A model generated the notes under the pieces. It had not been told where the DNA came from and searched no databases. It saw nothing but the letters and a program-made list of their open reading frames with translations. From Gammaproteobacteria bacterium Ga0074134 (GTDB lineage Bacteria > Pseudomonadota > Gammaproteobacteria > Ga0077554 > Ga007554): a stretch of 64,000 bases of DNA. The stretch lies in contig LNEJ01000034.1 of the NCBI GenBank assembly GCA_001464965.1, positions 38,857 through 102,856 on the forward strand, read 5' to 3'. Positions 7,069-15,966 of the stretch are shown piece by piece; the first letter of the stretch is position 1, and each line of letters opens with the position of its first letter. Position numbers and translations under genes: made by a program.

Positions 7069-7698
7069 AGCCCGGTAGGTTGGGCTGAATGAAATGAAGC
7101 CCAACATAAATGGGGGTGGTTGTACAGATGCGTTACCGGCGTGCCGATGCGGCGGGAGGAACATATTTTTTCACCGTAAATCTGGCCGAACGCCGTTCGG
7201 ATTTATTGGTGCGGCATATCGATGAATTGCGTGAGGCCATGAGAACGGTGAAAGACGTGCATCCGTTTTCCATTGTGGCGATGGTGGTGTTGCCCGAACA
7301 CCTGCACGCGATATGGCGCTTGCCGCCGGGTGATGCCGATTATCCGCTGCGCTGGTCGCTAATCAAATCGGGGTTCTCACGGCGGCTGGCAAAAGGCGAG
7401 CACATCCGTGCCAGCCGCCGGGCAAAGCGGGAGCGTGGCATTTGGCAACGGCGGTATTGGGAACATCAAATCCGGGATGAAACCGATCTGGCGCGGCATG
7501 TAGATTACATTCATTTTAACCCGGTGAAACATGGCTGGGTGGCTCGTGCTGTGGATTGGCCGCATTCAACACTGCACGGATACATCGAGCGGGGCATGGT
7601 GACAGCGGATTGGGGTGGACAAATGTGTGAAGGGGTGAGTGGTTATGGTGAATGTTGAAATGTTGGGCTTCATTTTATTCAGCCCAACCTACCGGGCT
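7069..7698 (+). mobile_element. REP-associated element: RAYT gene between 38-bp inverted repeats
   Basis: Positions 7069-7106 and 7661-7698 are inverted copies of one another with a single mismatch over 38 bp. Each arm itself contains an imperfect hairpin (AGCCCAAC / GTTGGGCT), the structure of REP sequences handled by RAYT proteins. The enclosed gene (7128-7658) is a RAYT transposase. Such genes are usually single copy and domesticated, processing REP/REPIN repeats elsewhere in the genome. No other full copy of these arms is evident in the window. Confidence 0.82.
7128..7658 (+). CDS. REP-associated tyrosine transposase (RAYT, Y1/HUH family)
   Basis: 176 residues from the ATG at 7128, which has a G-rich ribosome site about 8 bases upstream (an ATG at 7110 would add six residues). 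The start M-R-Y-R-R-A and G-G-T-Y-F-F-T-V-N-L are typical of the family. The metal-binding HUH motif is P-E-H-L-H-A-I-W, and the catalytic tyrosine is expected in H-V-D-Y-I-H-F-N-P-V-K-H-G. These single-strand DNA transposases cut REP hairpins; the gene is embedded between two inverted REP-like arms. It sits in the accessory island just before the nuclease-helicase pair. Confidence 0.92.
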   Translation: MRYRRADAAGGTYFFTVNLAERRSDLLVRHIDELREAMRTVKDVHPFSIVAMVVLPEHLHAIWRLPPGDADYPLRWSLIKSGFSRRLAKGEHIRASRRAKRERGIWQRRYWEHQIRDETDLARHVDYIHFNPVKHGWVARAVDWPHSTLHGYIERGMVTADWGGQMCEGVSGYGEC

Positions 7699-7763
7699 GT
7701 ATTATATCTCAAACAGCTTCTGAATAGTTGCTTTGAAGATCAACAATCAAACCGGACTACGCT

Positions 7764-9908
7764 ATGATTAACACCGTATGGGGCAGCACAGATAAACCTG
7801 TTTCGAGCAAGCGGCTTGCTGAACTTCTCAGCACGGAAGCGGGCCTTGAAGGCACCCTCTATATTGGCTATCCAATCATCGGCACGCCCGAAGGCTCCTT
7901 TCCTATAGATGCGCTGCTTGTATCTCCGACCAAAGGCCTGGTCTTGTTTAGTGTTGTTGAAGGCAAGACCCTCCCGGATTACGCCGTGGTGCAAGACGAG
8001 GGGTTCAATAAGATGCAAGCAAAACTGCTCCAGCATCAGACCTTAATTCACAAACGAAAACTCCTTGTTGGAATTCACACGGTCACGTTTTCGCCTGCCA
8101 TCACACAACTTGATGTCGATAAGGAGTACCTCCTCTGTAATGCCGACAACTTGGTTTCGGTTATCGAAGAATTGGATGATTTCGACCCGGTGGTTTTTCC
8201 GTCACTGGTTTCGGTTATTCAGGCGATTTCCACACTGCGTCGGGGCCGTAAGAAACGCGACCTCCATAACCAGAATTCGCGAGGCACTAAGATCAAAGCA
8301 CTGGAGGATTCGATTGCCAATCTCGACAGCCAGCAGAGCGCGGCCGTGGTAGAAACCTATGAAGGCGTTCAGCGCATTCGCGGACTTGCCGGATGTGGTA
8401 AGACTATCGTTCTGGCTTTGAAAGTTGCCTACTTGCATGCACGTCATCCTGAATGGTTCATCGCGGTGACATTCAACACCCGGTCACTTAAGAAGCAGTT
8501 CGAGAACCTCATCACCACGTTCGTACTGGAACAGGCAAACGAAGAACCAGACTGGGATAGAATCAGAATCTTGAATGCTTGGGGTGCTCCCGGCGGTATA
8601 GACCGCACAGGCATTTACTACGAGTTCTGCCGTGACCATGGTGTTGAGTATTTGGATTTTGGAACGGCAAAGAATCGCTTTGGATCCGACAACGCATTTG
8701 AGGCGGCATGTGACATCGCCCTTCAAGGAGCCAAACAATTCGTGCCGAAATACGATGCGATCCTGGTTGATGAGGCGCAGGATTTTGCGCCCAATTTCTT
8801 GTTACTCTGTTACGAATACCTCAAGGATCCGAAGCGCCTAGTCTACGCATACGACGAATTGCAGAACCTCGGAAACAGATCGCTCCCGCCCGTCGAAGAA
8901 ATCTTTGGCAAAAACACGGATGGAACAGCCCGTGTTGTTATTCACCCCCCTGAGCCAGGAAAACCCAAGCAAGATATCATTCTCGACACTTGCTATCGCA
9001 ACTCCCGCCCTGTTTTATCCACGGCTCATGCTCTTGGATTTGGGGTTTATCGCGATAAGGGACTTGTTCAAATCTTTGAGAACAAGAACCTCTGGTTCGA
9101 CATCGGTTATGAAGAAAAGGACGGGGAAATCAAGGACGGCGAATTCGTCACACTTACTCGCACGCCAAAATCCAGCCCGGAATTCCTGGACCAGCACTCG
9201 CCAGTTGAAGACTTGATTCAGTTCGAAGTCTTCGACACGCCCGAAGCCCAAACTACGTGGCTCGTTGCGGAGATTCAGCGAAATCTGGCTAAAGACGAGC
9301 TGATACCAGACGATATCGTTGTCATAAATCCCGATCCGTTAACAACGAAGGGGGCAGTCGGCGGTGCTCGACAGGCTCTGATGCAGATGGGAATCAACTC
9401 GAATCTTGCGGGTGTGACGACAATCGCCGATGTCTTCACAGAGCCGGGGACGGTAACCTTTACCGGCATCTTTCGCGCAAAGGGCAATGAGGCGGCCATG
9501 GTCTATGTGATCAATGCACAGGACTGTTTTGGGGCTCTATTGCCACGGGATGTTGCACGCGTCCGAAACCGCCTTTTTACCGCAATCACTCGCTCTAAAG
9601 CATGGGTTCGGGTTCTCGGCGTCGGGAAGGATATGGCTGACCTTAAGGCGGAATTTGAAAAGGTGAAGGCAGAGAATTTCGCGCTACGCTTCCGCTACCC
9701 GACCGAAGATGAGCGGAAAAAAATGACGACCGTAAACCGTGACATGTCGAAAGCGGAGCAAGATCGAAGTGCTAAGCGGAGAAACAACTTCGCCGAGATT
9801 ATCGCGTCGCTCGAATCAGGGGAGAGTTTCATCGAAGACTATCCTGATGATCTCGTAGAGAAGCTCCAGACCCTACTCACCAAAAAATCCAAGCGTAAGC
9901 GGAAATGA
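7764..9908 (+). CDS. Nuclease-helicase: NERD-like N-terminus + superfamily 1 (UvrD-like) helicase
   Basis: 714 residues. Residues ~30-70 carry a PD-(D/E)xK-type pattern: I-D-A-L-L-V with Asp49, then S-V-V-E-G-K with Glu66 and Lys68, as in NERD nuclease domains. The helicase part has Walker A G-L-A-G-C-G-K-T near 207-214, Walker B I-L-V-D-E-A-Q-D-F with D-E near 336-337, a motif V-like F-R-A-K-G-N-E near 570, and motif VI R-L-F-T-A-I-T-R-S-K near 602-611. The C-terminus is highly basic. It therefore couples a probable DNA nuclease with a DNA translocase. The downstream gene overlaps by 4 nt, so the two act together. Position in an island with a TA pair and RAYT gene suggests phage or plasmid defence, which is inference. 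It does not match Gabija, because no TOPRIM/OLD partner is present. Confidence 0.82.
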   Translation: MINTVWGSTDKPVSSKRLAELLSTEAGLEGTLYIGYPIIGTPEGSFPIDALLVSPTKGLVLFSVVEGKTLPDYAVVQDEGFNKMQAKLLQHQTLIHKRKLLVGIHTVTFSPAITQLDVDKEYLLCNADNLVSVIEELDDFDPVVFPSLVSVIQAISTLRRGRKKRDLHNQNSRGTKIKALEDSIANLDSQQSAAVVETYEGVQRIRGLAGCGKTIVLALKVAYLHARHPEWFIAVTFNTRSLKKQFENLITTFVLEQANEEPDWDRIRILNAWGAPGGIDRTGIYYEFCRDHGVEYLDFGTAKNRFGSDNAFEAACDIALQGAKQFVPKYDAILVDEAQDFAPNFLLLCYEYLKDPKRLVYAYDELQNLGNRSLPPVEEIFGKNTDGTARVVIHPPEPGKPKQDIILDTCYRNSRPVLSTAHALGFGVYRDKGLVQIFENKNLWFDIGYEEKDGEIKDGEFVTLTRTPKSSPEFLDQHSPVEDLIQFEVFDTPEAQTTWLVAEIQRNLAKDELIPDDIVVINPDPLTTKGAVGGARQALMQMGINSNLAGVTTIADVFTEPGTVTFTGIFRAKGNEAAMVYVINAQDCFGALLPRDVARVRNRLFTAITRSKAWVRVLGVGKDMADLKAEFEKVKAENFALRFRYPTEDERKKMTTVNRDMSKAEQDRSAKRRNNFAEIIASLESGESFIEDYPDDLVEKLQTLLTKKSKRKRK

Positions 9909-10570
9909 CACCCCAGCAAACACTAAAGCAGATAAATGAACTCACGGAGGCTCTCGTCGGACTGAGCCTTTCGAACGAGCAGAATTTTCCATCTACACAT
10001 GGCAACCCCAATGCGGCATTCGAAATTTCAGTAAGCACTGCCGCAGGCATGAGCGTTGCGTTAAAGAATGTGGCTTACCGTGACATCTATGTTGAACTGG
10101 AGAAGGCGCGGTGCTTTAACATTAAGATGCTAGATGGCGCATTGATTTCACTCCGGTACCGATTTAGGGCCGGAGCCATCTGTGAACATTCCCTTTCATA
10201 CTTCCCGTCCCCGGACCTTGGGCATTTTCAGAACGAGCCAGAGGTTTATCTCCAGGATGAAATTTACGCCGACGTCATCGCTAGAAATATCGTTCCTTTC
10301 CCAGTCCGCTTCGACTTTAGCGACGACCCGAAAAAGTTCGTAAATGTTCATCATCCATATTCCCACTTAACGCTTGGCCAGTATGAAAATTGCCGCATAC
10401 CGGTCTGCTCTCCCCTTGGACCGCTCGCGTTCGGAGGGTTCATTTTAAGAAACTTCTACAATACCGCTTTCCGCAAATACTCCGAAAAAATTCCTGCAAG
10501 CGCGCTGGCATTCGCCAGCACAATTACGATAAACGAACGGATGATTCCACACGTTGTGTGCGGCGTATGA
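9905..10570 (+). CDS. DUF2290-like protein, partner of the nuclease-helicase
   Basis: 221 residues starting in the ATGA overlap with the helicase stop. It appears to be a single alpha/beta domain without signal peptide or membrane segment. Notable blocks are Y-R-D-I-Y-V-E-L-E, L-I-S-L-R-Y-R-F, F-P-V-R-F-D-F, and near the C-terminus G-P-L-A-F-G-G-F-I-L-R-N-F-Y-N-T, which I associate with DUF2290 (PF10053), a family of unknown function. That assignment is from memory and moderate. V-R-F-D-F followed by H-P-Y-S-H-L is striking and conserved-looking, but no catalytic motif is certain. Tight coupling implies stoichiometric production with the helicase; it could be an effector, inhibitor or substrate-recognition subunit. 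Confidence 0.65.
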   Translation: MTPQQTLKQINELTEALVGLSLSNEQNFPSTHGNPNAAFEISVSTAAGMSVALKNVAYRDIYVELEKARCFNIKMLDGALISLRYRFRAGAICEHSLSYFPSPDLGHFQNEPEVYLQDEIYADVIARNIVPFPVRFDFSDDPKKFVNVHHPYSHLTLGQYENCRIPVCSPLGPLAFGGFILRNFYNTAFRKYSEKIPASALAFASTITINERMIPHVVCGV

Positions 10571-10686
10571 ATGAACGATGACCGAATAGGTCGATTTCAG
10601 CCATTCCGTGGCTAAAGCACACTGGCACCGTCTATCTGATCAAACACTGATTACTATACATTACTAACGTCATCCCGAGGCACACC

Positions 10687-11694
10687 CTGTCATACCGCGC
10701 TCCTTCATGGCTTCCTGGTGGCCATTTACAAACCATTTATACGGCCCTGCTCACATCCGCGCCACGCATCGCCTACAAGCGCGAGCGCTGGGATACGCCG
10801 GATGGCGATTTCATTGATGTTGACTGGCTGAATAATTCTGCTTCTGGTCCGCTAGTGGTATTTTTTCATGGGCTGGAAGGCAGCTCGCAGGGGCATTATG
10901 TACGCAGCCTGATGGAGAAATTGCAGCACAACGGCTGGCGTGGAATAGCCGTGAATTTTCGTGGGTGCAGCGGTGAACCCAACCGCCTGCCCCGCGCCTA
11001 TTTCGCCGGTGACAGCGCGGAGATTGATTGGATTATGCGCCGGTTGCGTGCGCAAAATCCTGATTCCCTCATTTTTGCAGCAGGTGTATCGCTAGGCGGC
11101 AATGCCCTGCTGAAATGGCTGGGTGAACAGGGAGAACATGCGTGCGGGATTATCAACGCTGCGGTGACGGTCTCTGCCGCCATGGATTTGCAAGCCACGG
11201 GCAAGGCGCTGGACAGCGGGGGATTTAATCAGTTGTATACCGCTCACTTTCTGCGCACGTTGAAGAAAAAAGCATCACAGAAGCTCGAACAGTATCCAGG
11301 CTTATTTGACCGTGAGGCACTAAAGCACGTCAGAACCTTGCGGGCATTTGATGACCTTTTTACTGCGCCACTGCACGGCTATAAAAACACCAATGATTAC
11401 TGGACGAGGGCCAGCAGCAAGCCGGGGCTCATCAACGTCCACGTTCCTACATTGCTGATCAATGCCCGCAACGATCCCTTCCTGCCGGCATCCGCATTGC
11501 CCCGTTCAGAGCAAGTATCGGCCTGTGTAACGCTGGAATTTCCGGAAGAAGGCGGGCACATGGGTTTTATTTCCGGGCCTTTTCCCGGCAGGCACGCGTG
11601 GCTGCCGGAGCGTATTTTAGAGTTTTTCAACCACCCAACTCATCCTAAAAGAAGCCGCTTTTTATCCACGAAAAAAACGAAATTCACGAAATAA
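10687..11694 (+). CDS. YheT-type alpha/beta hydrolase, apparent CTG start
   Basis: Family-typical coding sequence extends well upstream of the first ATG/GTG/TTG-type codon (GTG at 10855). In frame, 10687 onward reads x-S-Y-R-A-P-S-W-L-P-G-G-H-L-Q-T-I-Y, the expected YheT N-terminus, and the frame has no ATG, GTG or TTG between the stop at 10648 and 10855. A CTG at 10687 has GAGG (10677-10680) six bases upstream, so a CTG start giving 335 residues is the best model. The hydrolase core shows F-F-H-G-L-E-G-S (oxyanion loop), G-V-S-L-G-G-N (nucleophile elbow Ser), N-A-R-N-D-P-F (acid) and G-G-H-M-G-F (His). Predicted cytosolic esterase of unknown substrate. Alternatively the start codon has mutated and the gene is poorly expressed. 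Confidence 0.82.
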   Translation: MSYRAPSWLPGGHLQTIYTALLTSAPRIAYKRERWDTPDGDFIDVDWLNNSASGPLVVFFHGLEGSSQGHYVRSLMEKLQHNGWRGIAVNFRGCSGEPNRLPRAYFAGDSAEIDWIMRRLRAQNPDSLIFAAGVSLGGNALLKWLGEQGEHACGIINAAVTVSAAMDLQATGKALDSGGFNQLYTAHFLRTLKKKASQKLEQYPGLFDREALKHVRTLRAFDDLFTAPLHGYKNTNDYWTRASSKPGLINVHVPTLLINARNDPFLPASALPRSEQVSACVTLEFPEEGGHMGFISGPFPGRHAWLPERILEFFNHPTHPKRSRFLSTKKTKFTK

Positions 11695-11793
11695 AAAAAA
11701 CATGGATTACTTCCATAATTTACCGGATGAGTAGAAAGTAAAATAGCGACATGCACTTGAAGATTTTCGTGTTTTTTTGTGACTTTCGTGGAT
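11664..11793. repeat. Imperfect inverted repeat at a convergent gene junction
   Basis: The arm at 11664-11690 (ATCCACGAAAAAAACG..., inside the hydrolase 3' end) is mirrored with mismatches by 11766-11793 (...TTTCGTGGAT). The 76-bp AT-rich centre contains no gene. Located between convergent genes, so the folded transcript may end transcription in both directions; the A/T runs beside the stems favour this. It also explains the odd lysine-rich tail (T-K-K-T-K-F-T-K) of the hydrolase, encoded by the repeat arm. Confidence 0.5.
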
Positions 11794-11810
11794 GACTGAG
11801 TTTTTCAGGC

Positions 11811-13058
11811 TCATTCCTCTTTCTCGCCGCGCGCCACGTAAACCGCCGCAGCCAAATCACCCGTCACGTTCAAAGTGGTGCGGCACATGTCGAGAAAGCG
11901 GTCGACACCAAGGATAAGGGCCAGGCCTTCCACGGGAATCCCGAACATTACCAGGATCATCGCGATCACCGGCAATGACCCCGCAGGAACTCCCGCAGTG
12001 CCGATTCCACCCAGGACACAGATCAGCATCACCGTAAATTGCTGCGCTAAATCCAGTTGCACGCCAAAAAGCTGGGCGAGAAAAAGCACCGTCACCCCTT
12101 CGAAAAGCGCGGTGCCATTCTGGTTCATCGCCGAACCTGCGGTGAGGACAAAGCGGCTGACATGGGGAGGCAATTTGAGATTGTCATTGGCAACCTTGAG
12201 CGCCGTGGGTAGCGTTGCGCTTGACGAGGCGGTAGCAAAGGCGGTGAGCATTGCCAGCCGGATATCCCGAAAGAACACTAGCGGAGACATGCCGCCCAGA
12301 AATCGCACGGAGAGTGAGTACACAACGAACATATGAAGAGAAAGCGCCAGCAGCACCACGCCCACATAGGACAGCAGGCTTCCCAGCACTTCCACACCCA
12401 AACGGGCGGTCATGGTGAAGAGCAGTGCGGCAACGCCATAAGGCGCCAGTCTCAAAATGCCATTGATCAAGGTCATGCTGACATCGTAAAGCCCCTCAAT
12501 CGCCTCGCGCAGACGGAGCGCCCCTGGTGTCTGGGTGTACGAAAGGCCGACGCCAAAGATCAACGCAAAGAGGATGACCCCAATCATCTCGCCGTTGGCC
12601 GCTGCCTTGACAGGATTATCAGGAAACATGCCAACGATGAACGCAGCCCCCGTGGTTTCCGGCGGTTTCGGGACGGTTATCGCTGCCCCGCTGGCTGAGG
12701 CGAATGCGCGTAGCGAATCCGGCAAACCTTCACCCGGCCGAAGCCAGTTCACCAGCGTCATCCCGATCAGCACCGCGATCAGAGAGACAACCACTGTGTA
12801 TCCCAGCGTTCTCGCCCCCATCCGCCCCATGTGCTTTACATCGAGGCCGCAAATGCCGATCACCAAGGCTGAAAATAATAATGGTATTACCAGCATGAAC
12901 AGCAGCCGCAGGAAGATTTGCCCTGCTGGCAGGGTCACATACTCCACAAGTCCGTTAAGCCATGGCGCGCCTTGCGCGGCCAGTCTGGCTATGATGCCTA
13001 ATAGTGAGCCAGCCAGCAGGCCGACAAGAATCTTTACACTGAGGTTGCGTTGGTTCAA
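11811..13058 (-). CDS. Dicarboxylate/amino acid:cation symporter (DAACS/GltP family)
   Basis: 415 residues from a TTG at 13058 with AAGGA six bases upstream; the longer frame to 13130 runs into the palindromic repeat at 13101-13153 and is unlikely. Hydrophobic segments fit eight transmembrane helices plus two re-entrant loops. Signature blocks are A-F-A-T-A-S-S-S-A-T-L-P (serine-rich hairpin HP1), G-S-A-M-N-Q-N-G-T-A-L (the N-M-D-G-T-like sodium/substrate site, here N-Q-N-G-T), G-I-G-T-A-G-V-P-A-G-S (HP2), and D-R-F-L-D-M-C-R-T-T-L-N-V-T-G-D (substrate-binding Asp and Asn). Imports acidic amino acids or C4-dicarboxylates with H+ or Na+. Downstream of ppk2 on the same strand, separated by the repeat. 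Confidence 0.9.
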   Translation of the reverse strand: MNQRNLSVKILVGLLAGSLLGIIARLAAQGAPWLNGLVEYVTLPAGQIFLRLLFMLVIPLLFSALVIGICGLDVKHMGRMGARTLGYTVVVSLIAVLIGMTLVNWLRPGEGLPDSLRAFASASGAAITVPKPPETTGAAFIVGMFPDNPVKAAANGEMIGVILFALIFGVGLSYTQTPGALRLREAIEGLYDVSMTLINGILRLAPYGVAALLFTMTARLGVEVLGSLLSYVGVVLLALSLHMFVVYSLSVRFLGGMSPLVFFRDIRLAMLTAFATASSSATLPTALKVANDNLKLPPHVSRFVLTAGSAMNQNGTALFEGVTVLFLAQLFGVQLDLAQQFTVMLICVLGGIGTAGVPAGSLPVIAMILVMFGIPVEGLALILGVDRFLDMCRTTLNVTGDLAAAVYVARGEKEE

Positions 13059-13176
13059 ACGCTGTCCTTGTTTCACTTCTGAATTAAACGAGTGCCATGT
13101 CGTAGGGTGCGTCCTACGCACCGCAATCATTGGTGCGTAGGACGCACCCTACGATTCCTGAGGTTGCGTTGGTTCA
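13039..13176. repeat. Perfect 22-bp palindrome (13101-13153) within 19-bp direct repeats
   Basis: 13101-13122 and 13132-13153 are exact inverted copies (CGTAGGGTGCGTCCTACGCA + CC) around a 9-nt loop. The 19-bp sequence CTGAGGTTGCGTTGGTTCA occurs at 13039-13057 and again at 13158-13176, bracketing it. The left direct repeat encodes the symporter's first residues and the right one contains the ppk2 stop codon. Shorter relatives of the palindrome arm (GTAGGGTG...CTACGCAC) appear at about 45610-45630. This looks like a small non-autonomous palindromic element whose insertion duplicated flanking DNA. Confidence 0.75.
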
Positions 13177-13992
13177 CGCTGCAATCATGCCGCTCTTCAG
13201 ATAGCTTTCTTCATACGCAAAGACAATAGCCGGGTTGGGGATGAGTATACGCTCGTCCTTGCCTTCGTAGTGCAAGCGGATCAACAGGTCCTTGATCAGG
13301 TTGATCCGCGCCGCGCGCTTGTCGTTGGCGCGCACCACGGTCCATGGCGCCACCGGGTTGTGGGTGCGGGCGAACATTTCGTTTCTCGCCAGGCTGTAAT
13401 CCTTCCAGTACTTGATCGCCTGGTCGTCGATGGCGCTGACCTTCCACTGCTTGAGTGGATCATCGCGACGCGCCTTGAGGCGTTTTTTCTGCTCGTCCTT
13501 GCTGATGTCCAGATAATACTTGAACAGCTTGATTCCCGAGTTAACCAGCATGTGCTCGAAATCAGCAACCGTTGTCATGAATTCTTCATATTCGTCATCG
13601 TTACAGAATTGCATGACTCGCTCAACACCTGCGCGGTTATACCAGCTCCGATTGAAGAGCACGAGATCCTGCGCGGCGGGGAGATGGGGTGCATAACGCT
13701 GAAAATACCAGGAGCTGCGATCACGGTCCGAGGGCTTGCCCATCGCCACTACCCGTGTCTCGCGTGGACTGAGATGCTGGATGATACGCTTGATCATGCC
13801 ATCCTTGCCTGATGCGTCCCGGCCTTCCAGCAGGATCAGGATTTTATCGCCCTGCTTGATGATGTGCTTTTGGAGCTTGACCAGCTCCACCTGCAATTTA
13901 TACAGGACTTTTTCGTACTCCTGCTTGCTGATATCGGAGTCACCGTTTTCCGCGTCATTATTTTTATCGATATTTTTGATTTTTTTAATCAT
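13174..13992 (-). CDS. ppk2: Polyphosphate kinase 2
   Basis: 272 residues. After an acidic, lysine/asparagine-rich N-terminus the PPK2 core begins with a Walker A G-R-D-A-S-G-K-D-G near residue 57-65, followed by L-S-P-R-E-T-R-V-V, W-Y-F-Q-R-Y-x-x-H-L-P, F-N-R-S-W-Y-N-R-A-G-V-E-R-V and the lid arginines K-A-R-R-D-D-P-L-K-Q-W-K. This is a single-domain class I PPK2, which transfers phosphate from polyphosphate to ADP or GDP (or the reverse). It starts 14 nt after the ftsH stop, so the two form an operon. Its stop codon lies in the right-hand direct repeat of the palindromic element. Confidence 0.93.
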   Translation of the reverse strand: MIKKIKNIDKNNDAENGDSDISKQEYEKVLYKLQVELVKLQKHIIKQGDKILILLEGRDASGKDGMIKRIIQHLSPRETRVVAMGKPSDRDRSSWYFQRYAPHLPAAQDLVLFNRSWYNRAGVERVMQFCNDDEYEEFMTTVADFEHMLVNSGIKLFKYYLDISKDEQKKRLKARRDDPLKQWKVSAIDDQAIKYWKDYSLARNEMFARTHNPVAPWTVVRANDKRAARINLIKDLLIRLHYEGKDERILIPNPAIVFAYEESYLKSGMIAA

Positions 13993-14006
13993 GCCGTGCT
14001 CCGCTG

Positions 14007-15920
14007 TTAGGATGTCAAGCTCGTATCATCGCTTTTCCCGGCCGCCTTTTTTATTCCAAACTGCCCGATAATTTTCATAAACGCCTCGCCGTCGATCACT
14101 TCTTTTTCCTGCAAGTGTTGCGCGACGCCGAGCAGCGCGTCTTTATGCTCGATGAGCAGGGTGCGCACCCGTCCATGGCTCTCTTCCACGATGCGGCGCA
14201 CCTCCGCATCGATCTGCTTGGCGGTTTCCTCACTATAGGGTTGCTGGCCACCGCGCAGCGCGCCTTCAAGAAACATGGACCGCTCTGGCGCATAGGTAAC
14301 CAGGCCGAGGGCCTTGCTCATGCCGTATTCGGTCACCACGCTGCGCACCATCTGCGTAGCTTTTTGCAAGTCGTCCGCAGCGCCGGTGGAAACTTCGTCA
14401 AACACCAGTTCTTCCGCGACGCGGCCGCCCAGCAATATCGCCAGGCGATCGAGCAGTTCCGCTTCCGTGAGCAGATGACGGTCTTCCGTTGGCAACTGCA
14501 TGGTATAACCTAGCGCTGCCACACCGCGTGGGATGATGGAGATTTTGCGAATCGGATCGGCATGTTCCACCAGTGCCGTAACCAGGGCGTGGCCTGCTTC
14601 GTGATGAGCGACGATGCGTTTCTCCCGCGGCGTCATCATCCGCGATTTTTTCTGAAGGCCAGCGACGACCCGGTCGATGGCCTCTTCCACGTCGCCCATG
14701 TCAACCGCCTTCTTGTTATTACGCGCAGCCAGCAAGGCGGCCTCGTTGATTACGTTGGCCAGGTCGGCACCGACAAAACCCGGCGTGCGCGCCGCTAGTA
14801 TTGAGATGTCCACATCCGGCGCGAGCGTGACGCCTTTCATGTGGATTTTAAGGATGTCTTCACGGCCCTTGATATCGGGCCGGTCCACCACCACGTGGCG
14901 GTCAAAACGGCCTGCGCGCAACAGGGCGGGATCGAGAATCTCCGGGCGGTTAGTGGCCGCCATCAGAATCACGCCTTTGTTGGGATCGAAACCATCCATC
15001 TCGGTGAGCAACTGGTTCAGGGTTTGCTCGCGCTCTTCGTTGCTCGCCATGGGATTCATGCCGCGCGCGCGCCCCAGCGCGTCCAGCTCATCAATGAAGA
15101 TAATGCACGGGGCCTTCTGCTGCGCCTGTTCAAACAGATCCCGCACCCGTGCGGCGCCCACCCCTACAAACATTTCCACGAATTCCGATCCCGACAAACT
15201 GAAGAAGGGGACCTTGGCCTCTCCCGCCACGGCCTTCGCCAGCAAGGTCTTGCCGGTACCCGGCGGGCCGACCAGCAGAATGCCCTTGGGAAGACGGCCT
15301 CCCAGCGCAGTAAAACGCTCTGGCGTGCTCAGGAAGGCAACCACCTCGCGCAATTCTTCAACCGCTTCATCAATGCCGGCCACATCAGCGAAGGTGATCT
15401 TCATGTCACTTTCCATGTAGATCTTGGCCTTGCTCTTGCCGATGGACATGAGTCCGCCGCCTCCCGCTCCGCCGATTCCACCTCCCGCGCCCATGCGCTG
15501 AAACAGAAAAGCCCAGATCGCTGCCAGAAAGATAAAAGGCAACAGCCACGCCATAAGACTCTGGAAAAAAGTGGATTCGATCTGCCCGGAATAATTGACA
15601 TGTGCGGCATCCAGCTCTTTCGTCAAGCCGGGATCTTCCACGCGGATCGTTTCAAAGTCGTGAAAATCCTGCTTGTCGCGCCGGATCTGCTCCACCTGCG
15701 CAGGCGGCAGCACCTTCTCCAGCCCTTCGACCTTCAGCCTACCCCGGATAATCTCCTTGCCCAAGGCAATCTCAGCCACCTGGCCGGCCGCAACGGCCTT
15801 CTTGAAATCGCTATAGGAAAGGAGCGCCTGGTGCATGCCCATGATAAAGCTCTGGAACCAGAAGGCGAGCAGCAGCGCCAGCAAAAGATACCAGATCGAA
15901 AAGTGCCAGCGTTTTTCCAT
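14007..15920 (-). CDS. ftsH: ATP-dependent zinc metalloprotease FtsH
   Basis: 637 residues: transmembrane helix at ~8-28, a periplasmic domain to ~118, a second helix ([14 protein letters not shown]), a glycine-rich linker ([13 protein letters not shown]), then the AAA+ module with Walker A G-P-P-G-T-G-K-T near 217-224, Walker [10 protein letters not shown], the second region of homology ([18 protein letters not shown]), and the zinc site H-E-A-G-H near 440-444. Degrades unassembled or damaged membrane proteins. It sits with ppk2 rather than next to rrmJ/folP, so it may be a second, specialised FtsH; that is inference. Confidence 0.93.
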   Translation of the reverse strand: MEKRWHFSIWYLLLALLLAFWFQSFIMGMHQALLSYSDFKKAVAAGQVAEIALGKEIIRGRLKVEGLEKVLPPAQVEQIRRDKQDFHDFETIRVEDPGLTKELDAAHVNYSGQIESTFFQSLMAWLLPFIFLAAIWAFLFQRMGAGGGIGGAGGGGLMSIGKSKAKIYMESDMKITFADVAGIDEAVEELREVVAFLSTPERFTALGGRLPKGILLVGPPGTGKTLLAKAVAGEAKVPFFSLSGSEFVEMFVGVGAARVRDLFEQAQQKAPCIIFIDELDALGRARGMNPMASNEEREQTLNQLLTEMDGFDPNKGVILMAATNRPEILDPALLRAGRFDRHVVVDRPDIKGREDILKIHMKGVTLAPDVDISILAARTPGFVGADLANVINEAALLAARNNKKAVDMGDVEEAIDRVVAGLQKKSRMMTPREKRIVAHHEAGHALVTALVEHADPIRKISIIPRGVAALGYTMQLPTEDRHLLTEAELLDRLAILLGGRVAEELVFDEVSTGAADDLQKATQMVRSVVTEYGMSKALGLVTYAPERSMFLEGALRGGQQPYSEETAKQIDAEVRRIVEESHGRVRTLLIEHKDALLGVAQHLQEKEVIDGEAFMKIIGQFGIKKAAGKSDDTSLTS

Positions 15921-15966
15921 GGTTATTATTCTACTCTGTTATGGAAACTCTACCAGACCGTCCTAC

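Noticed and set aside
7764..10570. Assignment of the nuclease-helicase pair to Gabija
   Set aside because: Gabija needs an OLD-type TOPRIM nuclease (GajA); the partner here has no such motif and follows rather than precedes the helicase.
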